This document shows positions 35,833 to 45,858 of a stretch of 64,000 bases of DNA, piece after piece. Source of the DNA: Martelella mediterranea DSM 17316 (lineage in GTDB: Bacteria > Pseudomonadota > Alphaproteobacteria > Rhizobiales > Rhizobiaceae); the NCBI RefSeq assembly GCF_002043005.1, contig NZ_CP020330.1, positions 4,172,001 through 4,236,000 on the forward strand, given 5' to 3'. How positions within the stretch are numbered: the stretch's first letter is position 1; each line of letters starts with the position of its first letter. A program made the position numbers and the translations under genes. Under the pieces are notes generated by a model, which saw only the letters and a list, made by a program, of their open reading frames with translations, was not told the origin of the DNA and searched no databases.

Positions 35833-38565
35833 TCACTCATCAATGGAAACGGCATCATGCATTTTCCGCTTCAGCGCGTAGAGCGTTTCCAGCGCCTCGC
35901 GGGGGGTCATGTCGTCGGGCCGGATATCGGCGAGCATGGCCTCGACCTCGGAGGCTTTTGGCGCGGGCTCGGGCGCGCGCATGGCGGACTGGAACAGCGG
36001 CAGATCATCGATCAGGCTCGCGGCCGGGTTCTTGCGGTCGGCATCCTCCAACCGCGTGAGCACGTTCTTCGCGCGCTTGACCACGGCAGCCGGCAGGCCG
36101 GCGAGACGGGCGACCTGAATACCGTAGGAGCGATCCGCAGCACCGGGCCCGACCTCGTGCAGAAACACCACGTCGCCCTTCCATTCCTTGACCCGCATCG
36201 TCGCGTTCACAAGGCGCGAAAGCTTTTCCGAAAGCGCGGTCAGCTCATGGAAATGGGTGGCGAACAGGCCGCGGCAGCAATTGACGTCGTGGAGATGCTC
36301 GACCGCCGCCCAGGCGATCGACAGCCCGTCAAAGGTAGCGGTGCCCCGGCCGATCTCGTCGAGGATCACCAGCGAACGGGGACCAGCCTGATTGAGGATC
36401 GCCGCCGTCTCGACCATCTCGACCATGAAGGTCGAGCGCCCGCGCGCCAGATCGTCGGAGGCGCCGACACGCGAAAACAGCCGGTCGACGATGCCGATAT
36501 GGGCCTTTACCGCGGGCACATAGGCGCCGATCTGGGCAAGGATCGCGATCAGCGCATTCTGGCGCAGGAAGGTCGATTTACCGCCCATATTGGGACCGGT
36601 CAGCAGCCAGAGGCAGCCGTTTTCGCCCGTCACCGGCGACAGCGTGCAATCATTCGCGACAAACGGGCCCGCCGATTGCTTGCGCAACGCCTGCTCGACG
36701 ACGGGATGACGTCCGCCCTCGATTTCGAAGGCCGTGGTGCCATCGACCTGCGGCCGGCAATAGGCCTCCGCCTCGGCGAGCACGGCGAGGGCGGCCGAGA
36801 CATCGATGATCGCGAGCGCATGCGCGCCCTGCTTCAGGCTTTCGGCGGCGGCCACGACGTTGCGGCGGAGCGTTTCGAAAGCCGTGAGCTCGATCACCAG
36901 CGCCTCGCCCGCCGCATTGGCGATCCGGCTTTCGAGATCGGCAAGCTCAGCGGTGGTGAACCGCATCGCGTTCGCCATGGTCTGGCGATGGATGAACTTC
37001 GCCTTGGCCGCATCGCCCTCGGTCAGCGCGCGGGCATTGCCGGCGGTGACCTCGATGAAATAGCCGAGCACGTTGTTGTGCTTGATCTTCAGCGCCTTGA
37101 CGCCAGTCTCCTCGGCATATTGCGCCTGCAGCCCGGCGATGATCCGGCGGGATTTGTCGCGCAGCCCCCGCGCCTCGTCGAGCGCATTGTCGGCGCCTTC
37201 GCGCACGAAGCCACCGTCCCGCTTCAGGAGCGGCAGCTCCTCGTCAAGGGTTGCGGCAAGCTGCTGCTCAAGGTCGTGCGGCAGGGCCTGAAGCGATGCC
37301 AGCGCGGCGGAAAGTTCACCCGGCTGATCAGCGCCGGACAGCACATCGGCGATCGCGCGGGCAACCGTGAGGCCGCGTTGGATCGCGCCGAGATCACGCG
37401 GGCCGCCGCGATCAAGCGCCAGACGCGACAGCGCGCGCGGCATGTCGGGAAGCTGCTTCAGATGGTCGCGCACGGCATCCGAGCGCGCGACATCGGACAG
37501 GAAGAAGCCCACCGAATCGAGCCGTGCATGGATGGTCTCGACATCCGTCAGCGGCGACATCAGCCGTTCGCCGAGAAGGCGCGCGCCGCCGCCGGTCACC
37601 GTGCGGTCGATCGCCTTTAGGAGCGAACCGTCGCGCCCGCCGGCCATGGTGCGCACCAGTTCGAGATTGGAACGGGTGGCGGGGTCGATGAACATCGCGC
37701 CGGACGCCCCATCCTGCTCGGGAATGCCGATCGGCGGGCGTTCGTTGATCTGGGTCTTTTCGACATAGGCGACGGCCGCGGCGGCGGCGGAAAGCTCCGG
37801 CCGCGAAAACCGCCCGAAGCCATCGAGCGTGGCGACGCCGAAGAACCGGCCGAGCCGGTCCTGCGCTGTCGCGCCGTCAAACAGCACGGCCGGCTGCGGC
37901 GAGACCGCGCGGCCCAGAAGATCGAAGACCGGCCGCAGTTTCTCATCGGCGAACACGGTATCGGCGACGACCAGCTCGCGCGGTTCAACGCGCATGATAT
38001 CGGCGGCGAGCCTCCCTTCGGAGGACGCGCTGACGCGGAAGACGCCGGTGGAGATATCGATCCAGGCGAGGCCGTAATTGTTCTCCCCCTCGCCGCCCTT
38101 CACCCGCGACAGCGCCATCAGGTAATTGCTTTCACCGGGCGCGAGCAGCTTGTCCTCGGTGATCGTGCCCGCCGTCACCAGCCTTGTGACATCGCGCCGG
38201 ACGACGGACTTCGAACCGCGCTTCTTGGCCTCGGCAGGATCCTCGGTCTGCTCGCAGACGGCGACCCGGAAGCCAAGGCCGATGAGCTTCTGCAGGTAGT
38301 CGTCGGCGGCATGGACCGGCACACCGCACATCGGAATGTCGCGGCCGAGATGCTGGCCACGCTTGGTGAGCGTGATCGACAGCGCGCGGGCCGCCTCGAC
38401 GGCGTCATCGAAGAACAGCTCGTAGAAATCGCCCATCCGGTAGAACAGCAGGAGATCGGGGTTTGCGGCCTTGATCTCGATATACTGCTCCATCATCGGC
38501 GTTGCCGATGCCCGGCTTTCCTCGGAGATCAGTTCTTCGGTCGGGATACGATTATCGTCTGCCAC
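35833..38565 (-). CDS. mutS: DNA mismatch repair protein MutS
   Basis: A 910-residue mismatch-recognition ATPase. The N-terminal mismatch-binding wedge contains [11 protein letters not shown] (Phe-x-Glu motif) near 41-51; the C-terminal ATPase has Walker [10 protein letters not shown] and [12 protein letters not shown]. The start is a GTG at 38565 with a weak site; the family N terminus ([11 protein letters not shown]) follows about 20 residues later. Convergent/adjacent genes: glnD is 54 bp downstream in the same direction; a repeat element lies upstream. Confidence 0.95.
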   Translation of the reverse strand: MADDNRIPTEELISEESRASATPMMEQYIEIKAANPDLLLFYRMGDFYELFFDDAVEAARALSITLTKRGQHLGRDIPMCGVPVHAADDYLQKLIGLGFRVAVCEQTEDPAEAKKRGSKSVVRRDVTRLVTAGTITEDKLLAPGESNYLMALSRVKGGEGENNYGLAWIDISTGVFRVSASSEGRLAADIMRVEPRELVVADTVFADEKLRPVFDLLGRAVSPQPAVLFDGATAQDRLGRFFGVATLDGFGRFSRPELSAAAAAVAYVEKTQINERPPIGIPEQDGASGAMFIDPATRSNLELVRTMAGGRDGSLLKAIDRTVTGGGARLLGERLMSPLTDVETIHARLDSVGFFLSDVARSDAVRDHLKQLPDMPRALSRLALDRGGPRDLGAIQRGLTVARAIADVLSGADQPGELSAALASLQALPHDLEQQLAATLDEELPLLKRDGGFVREGADNALDEARGLRDKSRRIIAGLQAQYAEETGVKALKIKHNNVLGYFIEVTAGNARALTEGDAAKAKFIHRQTMANAMRFTTAELADLESRIANAAGEALVIELTAFETLRRNVVAAAESLKQGAHALAIIDVSAALAVLAEAEAYCRPQVDGTTAFEIEGGRHPVVEQALRKQSAGPFVANDCTLSPVTGENGCLWLLTGPNMGGKSTFLRQNALIAILAQIGAYVPAVKAHIGIVDRLFSRVGASDDLARGRSTFMVEMVETAAILNQAGPRSLVILDEIGRGTATFDGLSIAWAAVEHLHDVNCCRGLFATHFHELTALSEKLSRLVNATMRVKEWKGDVVFLHEVGPGAADRSYGIQVARLAGLPAAVVKRAKNVLTRLEDADRKNPAASLIDDLPLFQSAMRAPEPAPKASEVEAMLADIRPDDMTPREALETLYALKRKMHDAVSIDE

Positions 38566-38755
38566 GGCGCACGCTCGATATGAAGGGAATTGCCCTCTTC
38601 ATCTGTCACGAATTTTTACGGCTCGAAAGTGTCGGTCGCAAGAAAGCTGGGCAAAACGTAAATGGCTGAGGTTGGTTGAAAGCGGCCCGACGTATTCCTG
38701 CTGAAAGTTCAGCCGATTTCTGGGTGTATGTTGCCGCCGGGGCTTGGCAGCCCAC

Positions 38756-38908
38756 AATCTCTCCCCTTGAGGGAGAGATGCCCCGACAGGGGCAGAGAGG
38801 GGTGAACCCTATCGGCAAATTCGGAGCTTGCGGCTTATGCCCATACCCCTCTCTGTCGCTTTCGCGACATCTCCCCCTCAAGGGGGGAGATTGATGGGGG
38901 CTATGCGG
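38756..38908. repeat. Palindromic intergenic repeat, copy B
   Basis: Sits in the 358-bp gap between mutS and olsB. Terminal inverted repeats of 25 bp (38756-38780 and 38868-38892) match except at two positions. Inside are hairpins GCCCC-gaca-GGGGC and GTCGC-tttc-GCGAC and a long-range stem CAGAGAGGGG/CCCCTCTCTG. Nearly identical to copy C apart from about 40 central bases; trailing GGGGGCTATGCGGC is also shared. The remaining part of the gap (38566-38755) shows nothing I can name. Confidence 0.9.
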
Positions 38909-38923
38909 CGCGCTCCGAAAAAC

Positions 38924-39793
38924 TCAGCTCGCGAACCGTCCGGCGTCGGCGCCGTAATAATTCAGGTAGCGATCCGAGATCGAGCTGATGGGCAGCACGA
39001 TCAGCACGTCGGTGGTGTTGAAGGCGTGATCGATGACCGCGCCTTCGCCGACCATCGCGCCGAGGCGCAGATAGCCCTTGATCAGCGGCGGCAGGCCGGT
39101 GAGCGCGCGCCGACCCGAGGCTTCCTCAGCCGGCATCAGGTTCATGTCGACCGCCAGTTCGGGACGGGCGGCAACCGCCCAGTCGCCGGTGGCGCGGGCA
39201 TTGTGGTGCAGGAACGAAAGCGCCATGGCGTGGTCCGCGGGATCGGTGCCATGGAAGGAGGCGCAACCGAACATCACGCCGATATCGTGTTTCAGCGCAT
39301 AGGCCCAGTTGCCCTGCCAGAGCAGTTCCACGGTGCGCTTGCTGCGGTAATCCGGCAGCACGCAGGACCGGCCAAGTTCCATGAACCGCACTTCGGGATG
39401 GCGGGCGACGAGATCGGCGGTCTGGAACTCGGAATCGGAATAAAACCCGCCGTGCTCCATCGCCACTTCGTGGCGCAGCAGGCGGTAGGTGCCGACGATC
39501 TGGTCTTCGGGCTCGCCCTCGATCTTGTGGTCGACGACCAGAAGATGGTCGCAGATATCGTCCCAGCGGTCGAAATCGCGCTTGGCGCGCATCGCCGCTT
39601 CCGGCAAACGCGCCTGCATTTCCTCCACGAAAACGCGGTAACGGATGGATTGAGCGGCGTCGATCTCCGCCGCGGTTTCCGCAATCCGGGTCTCCAGACT
39701 GCCGATGCGGCCGAGCACGTTGTTACCGGCCACCGCGATCGAAGCGTCTGCTGGGACCGATGGTTGCAGAAGATCAAGGACTTCCATCGTCAT
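38924..39793 (-). CDS. olsB: L-ornithine N-alpha-acyltransferase (ornithine lipid synthesis)
   Basis: A 289-residue GNAT-like acyltransferase that joins a 3-hydroxyacyl chain from acyl carrier protein to ornithine, giving lyso-ornithine lipid. Core segments: RYRVFVEEMQARLPEAA near 45-61, DHLLVVD, and RFMELGRSCVLPDYRSKRTVELLW near 135-158, all typical of OlsB/hemolysin-like acyltransferases. Ornithine lipids replace phospholipids during phosphate starvation in rhizobia. Start: 39793 (behind GGAAC) or 39826; the longest frame to 40045 is not credible. No olsA neighbour, unless plsC in this window contributes. Confidence 0.88.
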   Translation of the reverse strand: MTMEVLDLLQPSVPADASIAVAGNNVLGRIGSLETRIAETAAEIDAAQSIRYRVFVEEMQARLPEAAMRAKRDFDRWDDICDHLLVVDHKIEGEPEDQIVGTYRLLRHEVAMEHGGFYSDSEFQTADLVARHPEVRFMELGRSCVLPDYRSKRTVELLWQGNWAYALKHDIGVMFGCASFHGTDPADHAMALSFLHHNARATGDWAVAARPELAVDMNLMPAEEASGRRALTGLPPLIKGYLRLGAMVGEGAVIDHAFNTTDVLIVLPISSISDRYLNYYGADAGRFAS

Positions 39794-40076
39794 CGCACGT
39801 TCCGGATCATTTGTCTTGGGTGTCATAAAGCACTTTACTGCGACAGGTTCGTGACAGCCGCATCCCGTAATCTGAGGGCAGAAGAAGGTCTGACGCAAGA
39901 CCTCCGCGCGCCGTTTCCGTGCTATCCGGGCAACGGCCCGATTGGGAGAAACTGTAATACAAGGCGTGAGCGAGGTCCAGCCGCTTTTGACGAAACGCCA
40001 ATCACCAGGCGACGCCAGAGGACCTTTCAACTCATTGAATGCCAAGGTTTTCCGCTAATATACCCGCCGCTGCCCC

Positions 40077-40565
40077 TCAGGCCTTGTCCTTGCCCGATCC
40101 GTTCAACAGGAACTCCTGGATGAAGATCATGACGGCGCCGATGGTGATGTAGCTGTCGGCGAGATTGAAGATCGGAAACGTCCAGTCGCCGACATGGAAG
40201 CGGATATAGTCGACGACGTGGCCATAGATGAAATGATCGAGAATGTTTCCGAGCGCGCCCGAAACCACCAGCGCGAAGCCGATCAGCGCGAACACCTGCC
40301 CCGGCGCGGTGCGGCGCCAGAGATAGATCACGACGGCCACGATCGCCAGCCGCATCGCGACCAGCGCCCAGCCATTGGTGTCCGACAGCAGCGAAAAGGC
40401 GATCCCCGGATTGTAGGTCTTGAACAGGCCGAGGAAGGGCAGCACGTCATAGGTCCGGTGCAGCGGCAGATAGACCTCGACCGCGAACTTGATCGCAGCG
40501 TCGATGAGAACGGCGATCACGATGAACAGGACTGCGGGGCCAGGACGGGAAAGCGGCGAGGTCAT
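40077..40565 (-). CDS. lspA: Lipoprotein signal peptidase II
   Basis: A 162-residue, four-helix inner-membrane aspartyl protease that removes prolipoprotein signal peptides. Catalytic D119 (VVDYIRF) and D137 (FNLADSYI); YNPGIAFSLL at 51-60 is also conserved. Its start overlaps the end of the upstream rRNA methyltransferase gene by 4 bp. It acts before Lnt, also encoded in this window. Confidence 0.94.
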   Translation of the reverse strand: MTSPLSRPGPAVLFIVIAVLIDAAIKFAVEVYLPLHRTYDVLPFLGLFKTYNPGIAFSLLSDTNGWALVAMRLAIVAVVIYLWRRTAPGQVFALIGFALVVSGALGNILDHFIYGHVVDYIRFHVGDWTFPIFNLADSYITIGAVMIFIQEFLLNGSGKDKA

Positions 40566-41419
40566 CGGCCGGGCTCCTCAAGAGACAGAAGGTGGCGGCG
40601 GGCTTCATAGAGCATCACCGCGGTGGCGACCGCCAGATTGAGCGAATCGGCCCTGCCCTGCTGCGGTATGCGCGCGAGCCGGCCCGCGCCCTCGGCAAGT
40701 TCGGGCGGCAGGCCCTGCTGCTCATTGCCCATCAGCAGCACGATCGGCTTCTTGGTGTAATCGATGGTGCGGTAATCGACGGAGCCGGCCAGATGGGTGG
40801 CGACGATTTCCGCGCCGCTTTTCTTCGCCCAGTCCAGAAACGCCTTCGGCTCGGCGCGCGAGACCGGCAGCGCGAAGACAGAGCCCATCGTCGCCCGCAC
40901 CGTTTCCAGCGAGAACGGATCGGTGGTCTCGCCGACAAGAATGATGCCCGACGCGCCGGCGGCATCCGCGGTACGGATGATCGTGCCGAGATTGCCCGGA
41001 TCGCGCACCCGGTCGAGCGCGATATAGGTCTCGTTCTTCTGCGGCGCGATCTCGGCAAGCGGGCGGTAATGGCTCTCAAAAACGCCGGCGACCATCTGCG
41101 GATTGTCGCGCCGCGTGATCGCACCGAGCACCTTCTCGGAGACCTCGAGCACCAGACCGCCGGAGGCAACCGTCTTGGCGGCGGCCTTTTCCACCGGCGG
41201 CTTGCCCTTGGCGGCCTTGGCGTAGATCAACGTGCGGATCGTCCAGCCGAGCTCAAGCGCGTCGATGATCAGCTTCAGGCCCTCGGCCAGAAACGTGCCG
41301 CTTTCCTCGCGGTGCTTCTTCTGGCTGAGCGCCCTGATATCCTTGATGATCGGATTGGAGAGGCTGGTGACCTCCTTGACCGTGCCGACGCGCGGGGCGC
41401 GTTCCTTCTCGAAGCTCAT
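40562..41419 (-). CDS. TrmH/SpoU-family RNA 2'-O-methyltransferase
   Basis: A 285-residue SPOUT methyltransferase with an N-terminal substrate-binding domain (about 1-110, FLAEGLKLIIDAL) and the SpoU knot: DRVRDPGNLGTIIRTADAAG, then IVLLMGNEQQGLP and IPQQGRADSLNLAVA. It 2'-O-methylates rRNA or tRNA; the exact nucleotide is unclear. Overlaps lspA and the following methyltransferase by 4 bp each, so three genes are translated as a unit. Confidence 0.92.
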   Translation of the reverse strand: MSFEKERAPRVGTVKEVTSLSNPIIKDIRALSQKKHREESGTFLAEGLKLIIDALELGWTIRTLIYAKAAKGKPPVEKAAAKTVASGGLVLEVSEKVLGAITRRDNPQMVAGVFESHYRPLAEIAPQKNETYIALDRVRDPGNLGTIIRTADAAGASGIILVGETTDPFSLETVRATMGSVFALPVSRAEPKAFLDWAKKSGAEIVATHLAGSVDYRTIDYTKKPIVLLMGNEQQGLPPELAEGAGRLARIPQQGRADSLNLAVATAVMLYEARRHLLSLEEPGR

Positions 41420-42513
41420 TGTGGCAACCACCGCGCATAAAGGGATGTGGAGAGCGCCCTGCCCGGCTCGGTCCCGGAAAGCCCGCCCTCGCGGATGACG
41501 AGTTCGCCCGATTCGACCACGCCGCCAAAGCCGCGCATGGTTTCCATCATCAGTTCATGGACGGAGTAGAAGCTGGCGCGGATCGAATAGGCGGTCAGCA
41601 CCAGGCCGAGTGCATCGGGCTTCAGGATCGCGCGGCAGAGATCGAGCATGCGTGGCAGATGTTCGAACAACTGCCAGACCTCGCCATTGGGCCCCCGCCC
41701 GAATTTCGGCGGGTCGGTGAGGATGATGTCGTAGTGGTTGCCGCGCCGCTCCTCGCGCTCGATGAACTTCATCGCGTCGTCGCAGATCCAGCGGATCGGC
41801 CTGTCGTTAAGGCCGGACAGGGCCTGGTTCTCGCGCGCCCAGCCGATCGCCTTCTTCGAGGCGTCCACATGGGTCACCTCGGCGCCCGCCGCAGCCGCAA
41901 CCAGCGAGGCAACGCCGGTATAGCCGAAGAGGTTCAGTACCTTCGGCCTGTCGCCGCCGCGCCTTGCCTCCAGCACGTCGCGCATCCACTGCCAGTGGGC
42001 GAGCTGTTCGGGGAACACGCCGACATGGCGAAAGGCGGTGAAGCGGCCGAGAAAATCGATATCCATGATCCGAAGCGGCCAGGTCTCGCCCAGCGCCGCC
42101 TTCGGAAACTGCCAGCGGCCCATGCCCTCTTCATCGGTATCGCCGGTAAACACCGCATCCGCATTGGCCCACACTTTTTCTTCAAGCAGCGGCGGCCACA
42201 GCGCCTGCGCTTCGGGGCGCACGATGCGATAATCGCCATATTGCTCGAGCTTCAGCCCATGGCCGCTGTCGATCAGGTGAAAGCCGTCGGCCGATGCCGA
42301 TTCGAGAATGTGGGGAATCCGCTCTGCCGGCCGCTCGCCGGGCTTCATCGCAACCCATTGCGGTTCCGGCTGGCTTTTCTTGCGCTCGGCGGGCTCGCGC
42401 TGTTCTTCGCGGCGGCGCGGGGCCTGACTGCGCGCGGGCTTGGACGAAGGCGCGTTGCGGCGATCACCCTTGCCGGGCTTGCGGCGTGTCTTGTCCTGTT
42501 TCGGAGGCGTCAT
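41416..42513 (-). CDS. Class I SAM-dependent rRNA methyltransferase (RlmI/RlmK-like)
   Basis: A 365-residue methyltransferase. Residues 1-60 are a very basic, low-complexity tail rich in K, R, P and Q that probably contacts RNA. The Rossmann core has LNLFGYTGVASLVAAAAGA near 192-210 and catalytic ILTDPPKFGRGPNGEVW near 266-282; TDPPKF-like motif 4 is characteristic of base (C5 or N2) methyltransferases of the RlmI/RlmK group. It lacks the N-terminal PUA domain of RlmI. Confidence 0.85.
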   Translation of the reverse strand: MTPPKQDKTRRKPGKGDRRNAPSSKPARSQAPRRREEQREPAERKKSQPEPQWVAMKPGERPAERIPHILESASADGFHLIDSGHGLKLEQYGDYRIVRPEAQALWPPLLEEKVWANADAVFTGDTDEEGMGRWQFPKAALGETWPLRIMDIDFLGRFTAFRHVGVFPEQLAHWQWMRDVLEARRGGDRPKVLNLFGYTGVASLVAAAAGAEVTHVDASKKAIGWARENQALSGLNDRPIRWICDDAMKFIEREERRGNHYDIILTDPPKFGRGPNGEVWQLFEHLPRMLDLCRAILKPDALGLVLTAYSIRASFYSVHELMMETMRGFGGVVESGELVIREGGLSGTEPGRALSTSLYARWLPQ

Positions 42514-42599
42514 GAAAGGCCGTCATCCCGGATTGGTCGAAAGCACGCGGTTTATCAGCCCTGCCGGGAAAATGGCAAGCCTTGTCGGCTGCCGCCGCC

Positions 42600-42947
42600 T
42601 CAGGCCGAGGGCAGCCGGTCGAGCGGACGCGTCTGCGGCAATTCGGCGGGCTGGGTCTTCTGGCGATCGGCCTCGGCGCGCCATTGCGCGGCCTCGCGCT
42701 TCTTGGCCTTCGCGGTCTTGCGGTGCTTATGCTGGGAAAACCACGTGGCCAGCGAACCGAAAACAAGGCCCAGGATGAAGGCGATGAAGATATAGACGAA
42801 GAATGGCGCGGAGACGGAAAGCACCTGATCTTCGGCGTTGAACGGATTGAGCGCCATGGTCACCGACTGGCGGTTGGCCACGCAGAGCACGATGAGCACG
42901 ACCCCGATCGGCACCAGAATGAGAATGTTGATCAGTTTCTTGGTCAT
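42600..42947 (-). CDS. lapA: LapA-domain (DUF1049) membrane protein
   Basis: A 115-residue inner-membrane protein with two helices (about 6-26 and 48-70) and a basic cytosolic tail from 75 (HKHRKTAKAKKREAA). LapA (YciS) with LapB controls LpxC and thus LPS amount in E. coli; no lapB neighbour is present here, so the role is inferred from fold only. It lies 28 bp after ihfB, a frequent arrangement in proteobacteria. Confidence 0.85.
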   Translation of the reverse strand: MTKKLINILILVPIGVVLIVLCVANRQSVTMALNPFNAEDQVLSVSAPFFVYIFIAFILGLVFGSLATWFSQHKHRKTAKAKKREAAQWRAEADRQKTQPAELPQTRPLDRLPSA

Positions 42948-42975
42948 GATGCGCGCCTGTTATTCTTTACCGCCG

Positions 42976-43272
42976 TCAGTTGTCGTTTTTCTGGTCCGGA
43001 TTGAGGCGCTCGCGCAACTCCTTGCCGGTCTTGAAGAACGGCACCCACTTCTCTTCAACGAAAACGGCATCGCCGGTGCGCGGGTTCCGGCCCGAGCGCG
43101 AGGGCCGGTTCTTGACCGAAAAAGCGCCGAAACCGCGCAGTTCGACCCGGTTGCCCGCGGCCAGCGCATCGGCGATTTCATCGAGTATGGCGTTCACGAT
43201 GTTCTCGACATCGCGGTGATAAAGGTGCGGATTGCGCGCCGCCACAATCTGAACCAGCTCCGACTTGATCAC
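42976..43272 (-). CDS. ihfB: Integration host factor beta subunit
   Basis: A 98-residue HU/IHF-type DNA-bending protein; with IhfA it bends DNA at sigma-54 promoters and elsewhere. The DNA-binding beta arm is [24 protein letters not shown] at about 64-83. The start is GTG at 43272, eight bases after GAGGGG; the family always begins IKSEL or similar here. A 28-residue upstream extension is not real. Confidence 0.93.
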   Translation of the reverse strand: MIKSELVQIVAARNPHLYHRDVENIVNAILDEIADALAAGNRVELRGFGAFSVKNRPSRSGRNPRTGDAVFVEEKWVPFFKTGKELRERLNPDQKNDN

Positions 43273-43681
43273 ATTCGACCCCTCAAATCCATGATTTTCA
43301 TTGCCAATTAGTCTGCCCCACAGACCATGGCCCGTCAACAAGTCCGATCCGCCCAAGGACGATTTCGCCCCTCCCCGTCGTCTTTGCGTCGCCCGTCTTA
43401 TTCCGTTCCGTCCAGAAAAGGCCTCAAACTCGACCTGTTTACGTTATACGGCTGACCGAGTTCAAGTGGCCGAAGGCATAAGATGACGCGATTTGGCAAA
43501 CCGGCACATCTTGCTGGCGGGGATGTCGCCGCGATACCACAGGGCACGGGCGCGCCGCGTTTCTTCGCCGCTTGATTGCGGCCCTGCCAATGCCTAGATG
43601 GGCAGCTTGTTCTCGACCGCGAAACATAATAACCGTGGGGCTTCGAGTGCACGCACGCAATGGACACCGAAACGACACGGC
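43273..43681. other. 409-bp divergent intergenic region, no gene seen
   Basis: Between the divergent ihfB and lptC starts. I find no plausible reading frame, strong hairpin or stress-promoter consensus. It must contain promoters for both directions, but I cannot place them with confidence. Confidence 0.5.
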
Positions 43682-44338
43682 ATGACAATTTCCGAGGCAA
43701 CAGACCGGGCATCGATCGACCAGGCTTTCCGCAGGGCGGCAAAGCACACGCGATCCGTGCGGCGGCTGAAGATCTTGCTGCCGATCGCCGCCTTCGCGAT
43801 CGCCATCGCACTGATTGCCACGGCCTTCGTGCAGTCGCTGGTGCCGGACAACGTTTCGCTCGGCTCCGCCACCATTGAAGACGGCATGATCGTCATGACC
43901 AATCCCGGCATAACCGGCCGCAATCGCGACGGCATACCGTATTCACTGAAGGCCGACCGGGCGCTTCTGCCCGCCGCCAATCCGGATGACAGCACCGTGC
44001 TCCTGGAAAACGTCACGGCGCAGGTGCCGGTCGAGGATTCGGTGACGGCGGTCGTCGATGCAGCGCGCACGCTCTACGACCGGGCGACCGAATATCTCAA
44101 TATCGACGAGCCGTTCACAATCAAGCTTTCGAACGGCATGCATGCAGAGTTCAACTCCGCCGCGATCGATATCCAGGGCGGCACGCTTAAAAGCGACGAC
44201 CCGGTGACCGTGACCGCGCCGCAGGCTTCGGTGGTTGCCCGAAACGTAAATATCACCGATAACGGACAGAAAATTCGGTTCGGGGGCGGTGTTCATGTTA
44301 CACTTTCTCCGTCTGCCCTCGGTCAGGGCAATCAGTGA
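43682..44338 (+). CDS. lptC: LPS export ABC transporter periplasmic protein LptC
   Basis: A 218-residue bitopic protein: short cytosolic N terminus, one membrane helix (about 30-53, LKILLPIAAFAIAIALIATAF) and a periplasmic LptC beta-jellyroll domain. It passes LPS from LptB2FG to LptA. The start at 43682 is preferred over the frame beginning at 43598 although no clear ribosome site is visible. First gene of lptC-lptA-lptB-rpoN-hpf-ptsN. Confidence 0.9.
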   Translation: MTISEATDRASIDQAFRRAAKHTRSVRRLKILLPIAAFAIAIALIATAFVQSLVPDNVSLGSATIEDGMIVMTNPGITGRNRDGIPYSLKADRALLPAANPDDSTVLLENVTAQVPVEDSVTAVVDAARTLYDRATEYLNIDEPFTIKLSNGMHAEFNSAAIDIQGGTLKSDDPVTVTAPQASVVARNVNITDNGQKIRFGGGVHVTLSPSALGQGNQ

Positions 44339-44346
44339 GGTTATCG

Positions 44347-44910
44347 ATGGCGTTGGGTATTTCTAGATTCAGAACCGGCATGATCCCGGCGGCCGTGGCT
44401 TTCGCCGCGCTCTGCGCAGCGGGGCTCCCTGCCGATACGGCGTTCGCACAAGCCACCGAAACCACCGGTTTCCAGCTCGCCGGCGACCAGCCCATCGATA
44501 TCGATGCCGATGAATTCGAGGTCGATGACGCGACCAAACTGATTACCTTTTCCGGCAATGTCGTTGCCGTGCAGGGCGTCAACACGGTGCGCGCCGCGAA
44601 GATGACGGTGCGTTACGAAGGCGGCTCCACCGGGATTGCCTCGGGTCAGGGCGATATCGACCGGATCGATCTCACCGGCGGGGTTCGCCTCGATACCGAC
44701 ACCCAGTCAGCGACCGGCGACACCGGCCGTTTCGACATGCCGAGCCAGCAATTCGTGCTGGAAGGCAAGGAAGTCGTGCTCAAGGAAAACGGCAACGTCT
44801 TTGTCGGCTGCAAGCTGACGGTCAACATGGCGACCAGCCAGGCCAAGCTCGACGCCTGCGGCAAGCGCGTCCAGATTCGCCTCAATCCGCAATCGCGGCC
44901 CGGCAACTGA
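44347..44910 (+). CDS. lptA: LPS transport periplasmic protein LptA
   Basis: A 187-residue protein with a signal peptide (cleavage near ADTAFAQA at about 34) and an OstA-like beta-jellyroll that forms the periplasmic LPS bridge: [13 protein letters not shown], then [13 protein letters not shown]. The ATG at 44347 lies 6 bases after GTGAGG; a GTG at 44335 overlaps the lptC stop. Two cysteines (C155, C167 region) near the end may form a disulfide. Confidence 0.93.
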   Translation: MALGISRFRTGMIPAAVAFAALCAAGLPADTAFAQATETTGFQLAGDQPIDIDADEFEVDDATKLITFSGNVVAVQGVNTVRAAKMTVRYEGGSTGIASGQGDIDRIDLTGGVRLDTDTQSATGDTGRFDMPSQQFVLEGKEVVLKENGNVFVGCKLTVNMATSQAKLDACGKRVQIRLNPQSRPGN

Positions 44911-44923
44911 CCCGGGGGTGCAT

Positions 44924-45742
44924 GTGAACAAGGCAAAATCCGCAGCGCCGCGGCCGGCTGCCCCGACGGCAGAGACCGCGCAGCCGAAGACCAACAATGG
45001 CCGCCCTCCCGTCAACTACGAAGGCACGCTGATCGCCGAAGGCCTGACCAAGTCCTACCGCAATCGCCGCGTGGTGAATGGCGTGTCGCTGGTCGTGCGC
45101 CAGGGCGAGGCCGTCGGACTGCTCGGCCCGAACGGGGCGGGCAAGACCACCTGCTTCTATATGATCACCGGCCTCGTTCCCGTGGATGAAGGCCGCATCG
45201 CGCTGCACGGGCGCAATGTTACCGGCCTGCCGATGTATCGCCGCGCCAGGCTCGGCGTCGGCTACCTGCCGCAGGAAGCCTCGATCTTCCGCGGCCTGAC
45301 GGTGGAAAACAACATCCGCGCCGTTCTGGAACTCACGCCGCTGAACAAGCGCGAACGCGAGGACAAGCTGGAACAGCTCATGGAAGAGTTCGGCATCGCG
45401 CGGCTGAGGAAGTCGCCGGCGGTCGCGCTTTCCGGCGGCGAACGGCGACGGCTCGAAATCGCCCGGGCGCTGGCCACCGACCCGGCCTTCATGCTGCTGG
45501 ACGAACCTTTTGCCGGCGTCGACCCGATTTCGGTCTCCGATATCCAGGGGCTTATCCGTCACCTGACGCAGCGCGGCATCGGCGTGCTGATCACCGACCA
45601 CAATGTGCGCGAGACGCTCGGCATGATCGACCGCGCCTATATCATTCACGCCGGCGAGGTGCTGACCCACGGCAAGGCCTCGGAAATCGTTGCCAACAGC
45701 GATGTCCGCAGACTTTATCTCGGCGACAATTTCAGCCTCTGA
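44924..45742 (+). CDS. lptB: LPS export ABC transporter ATP-binding protein LptB
   Basis: A 272-residue ATPase driving LPS extraction from the inner membrane. Walker A GPNGAGKT at 68-75, ABC signature [15 protein letters not shown] and Walker [14 protein letters not shown]. It carries a rhizobial N-terminal extension of about 30 residues rich in A, P and K before the core. Start is a GTG at 44924 or 44918; GGGGG precedes the former at better spacing. Followed by rpoN. Confidence 0.95.
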   Translation: MNKAKSAAPRPAAPTAETAQPKTNNGRPPVNYEGTLIAEGLTKSYRNRRVVNGVSLVVRQGEAVGLLGPNGAGKTTCFYMITGLVPVDEGRIALHGRNVTGLPMYRRARLGVGYLPQEASIFRGLTVENNIRAVLELTPLNKREREDKLEQLMEEFGIARLRKSPAVALSGGERRRLEIARALATDPAFMLLDEPFAGVDPISVSDIQGLIRHLTQRGIGVLITDHNVRETLGMIDRAYIIHAGEVLTHGKASEIVANSDVRRLYLGDNFSL

Positions 45743-45858
45743 AGACAGCGCTCGCCTCGCCAGCGATTCGGCCTTGATCATCAAGCAATTTTTATGCCAA
45801 TCTCGCGGACTGAAATGGCCGGCACGTGCCGGCTGCGCATTTTTCGTGGGGCGTATAC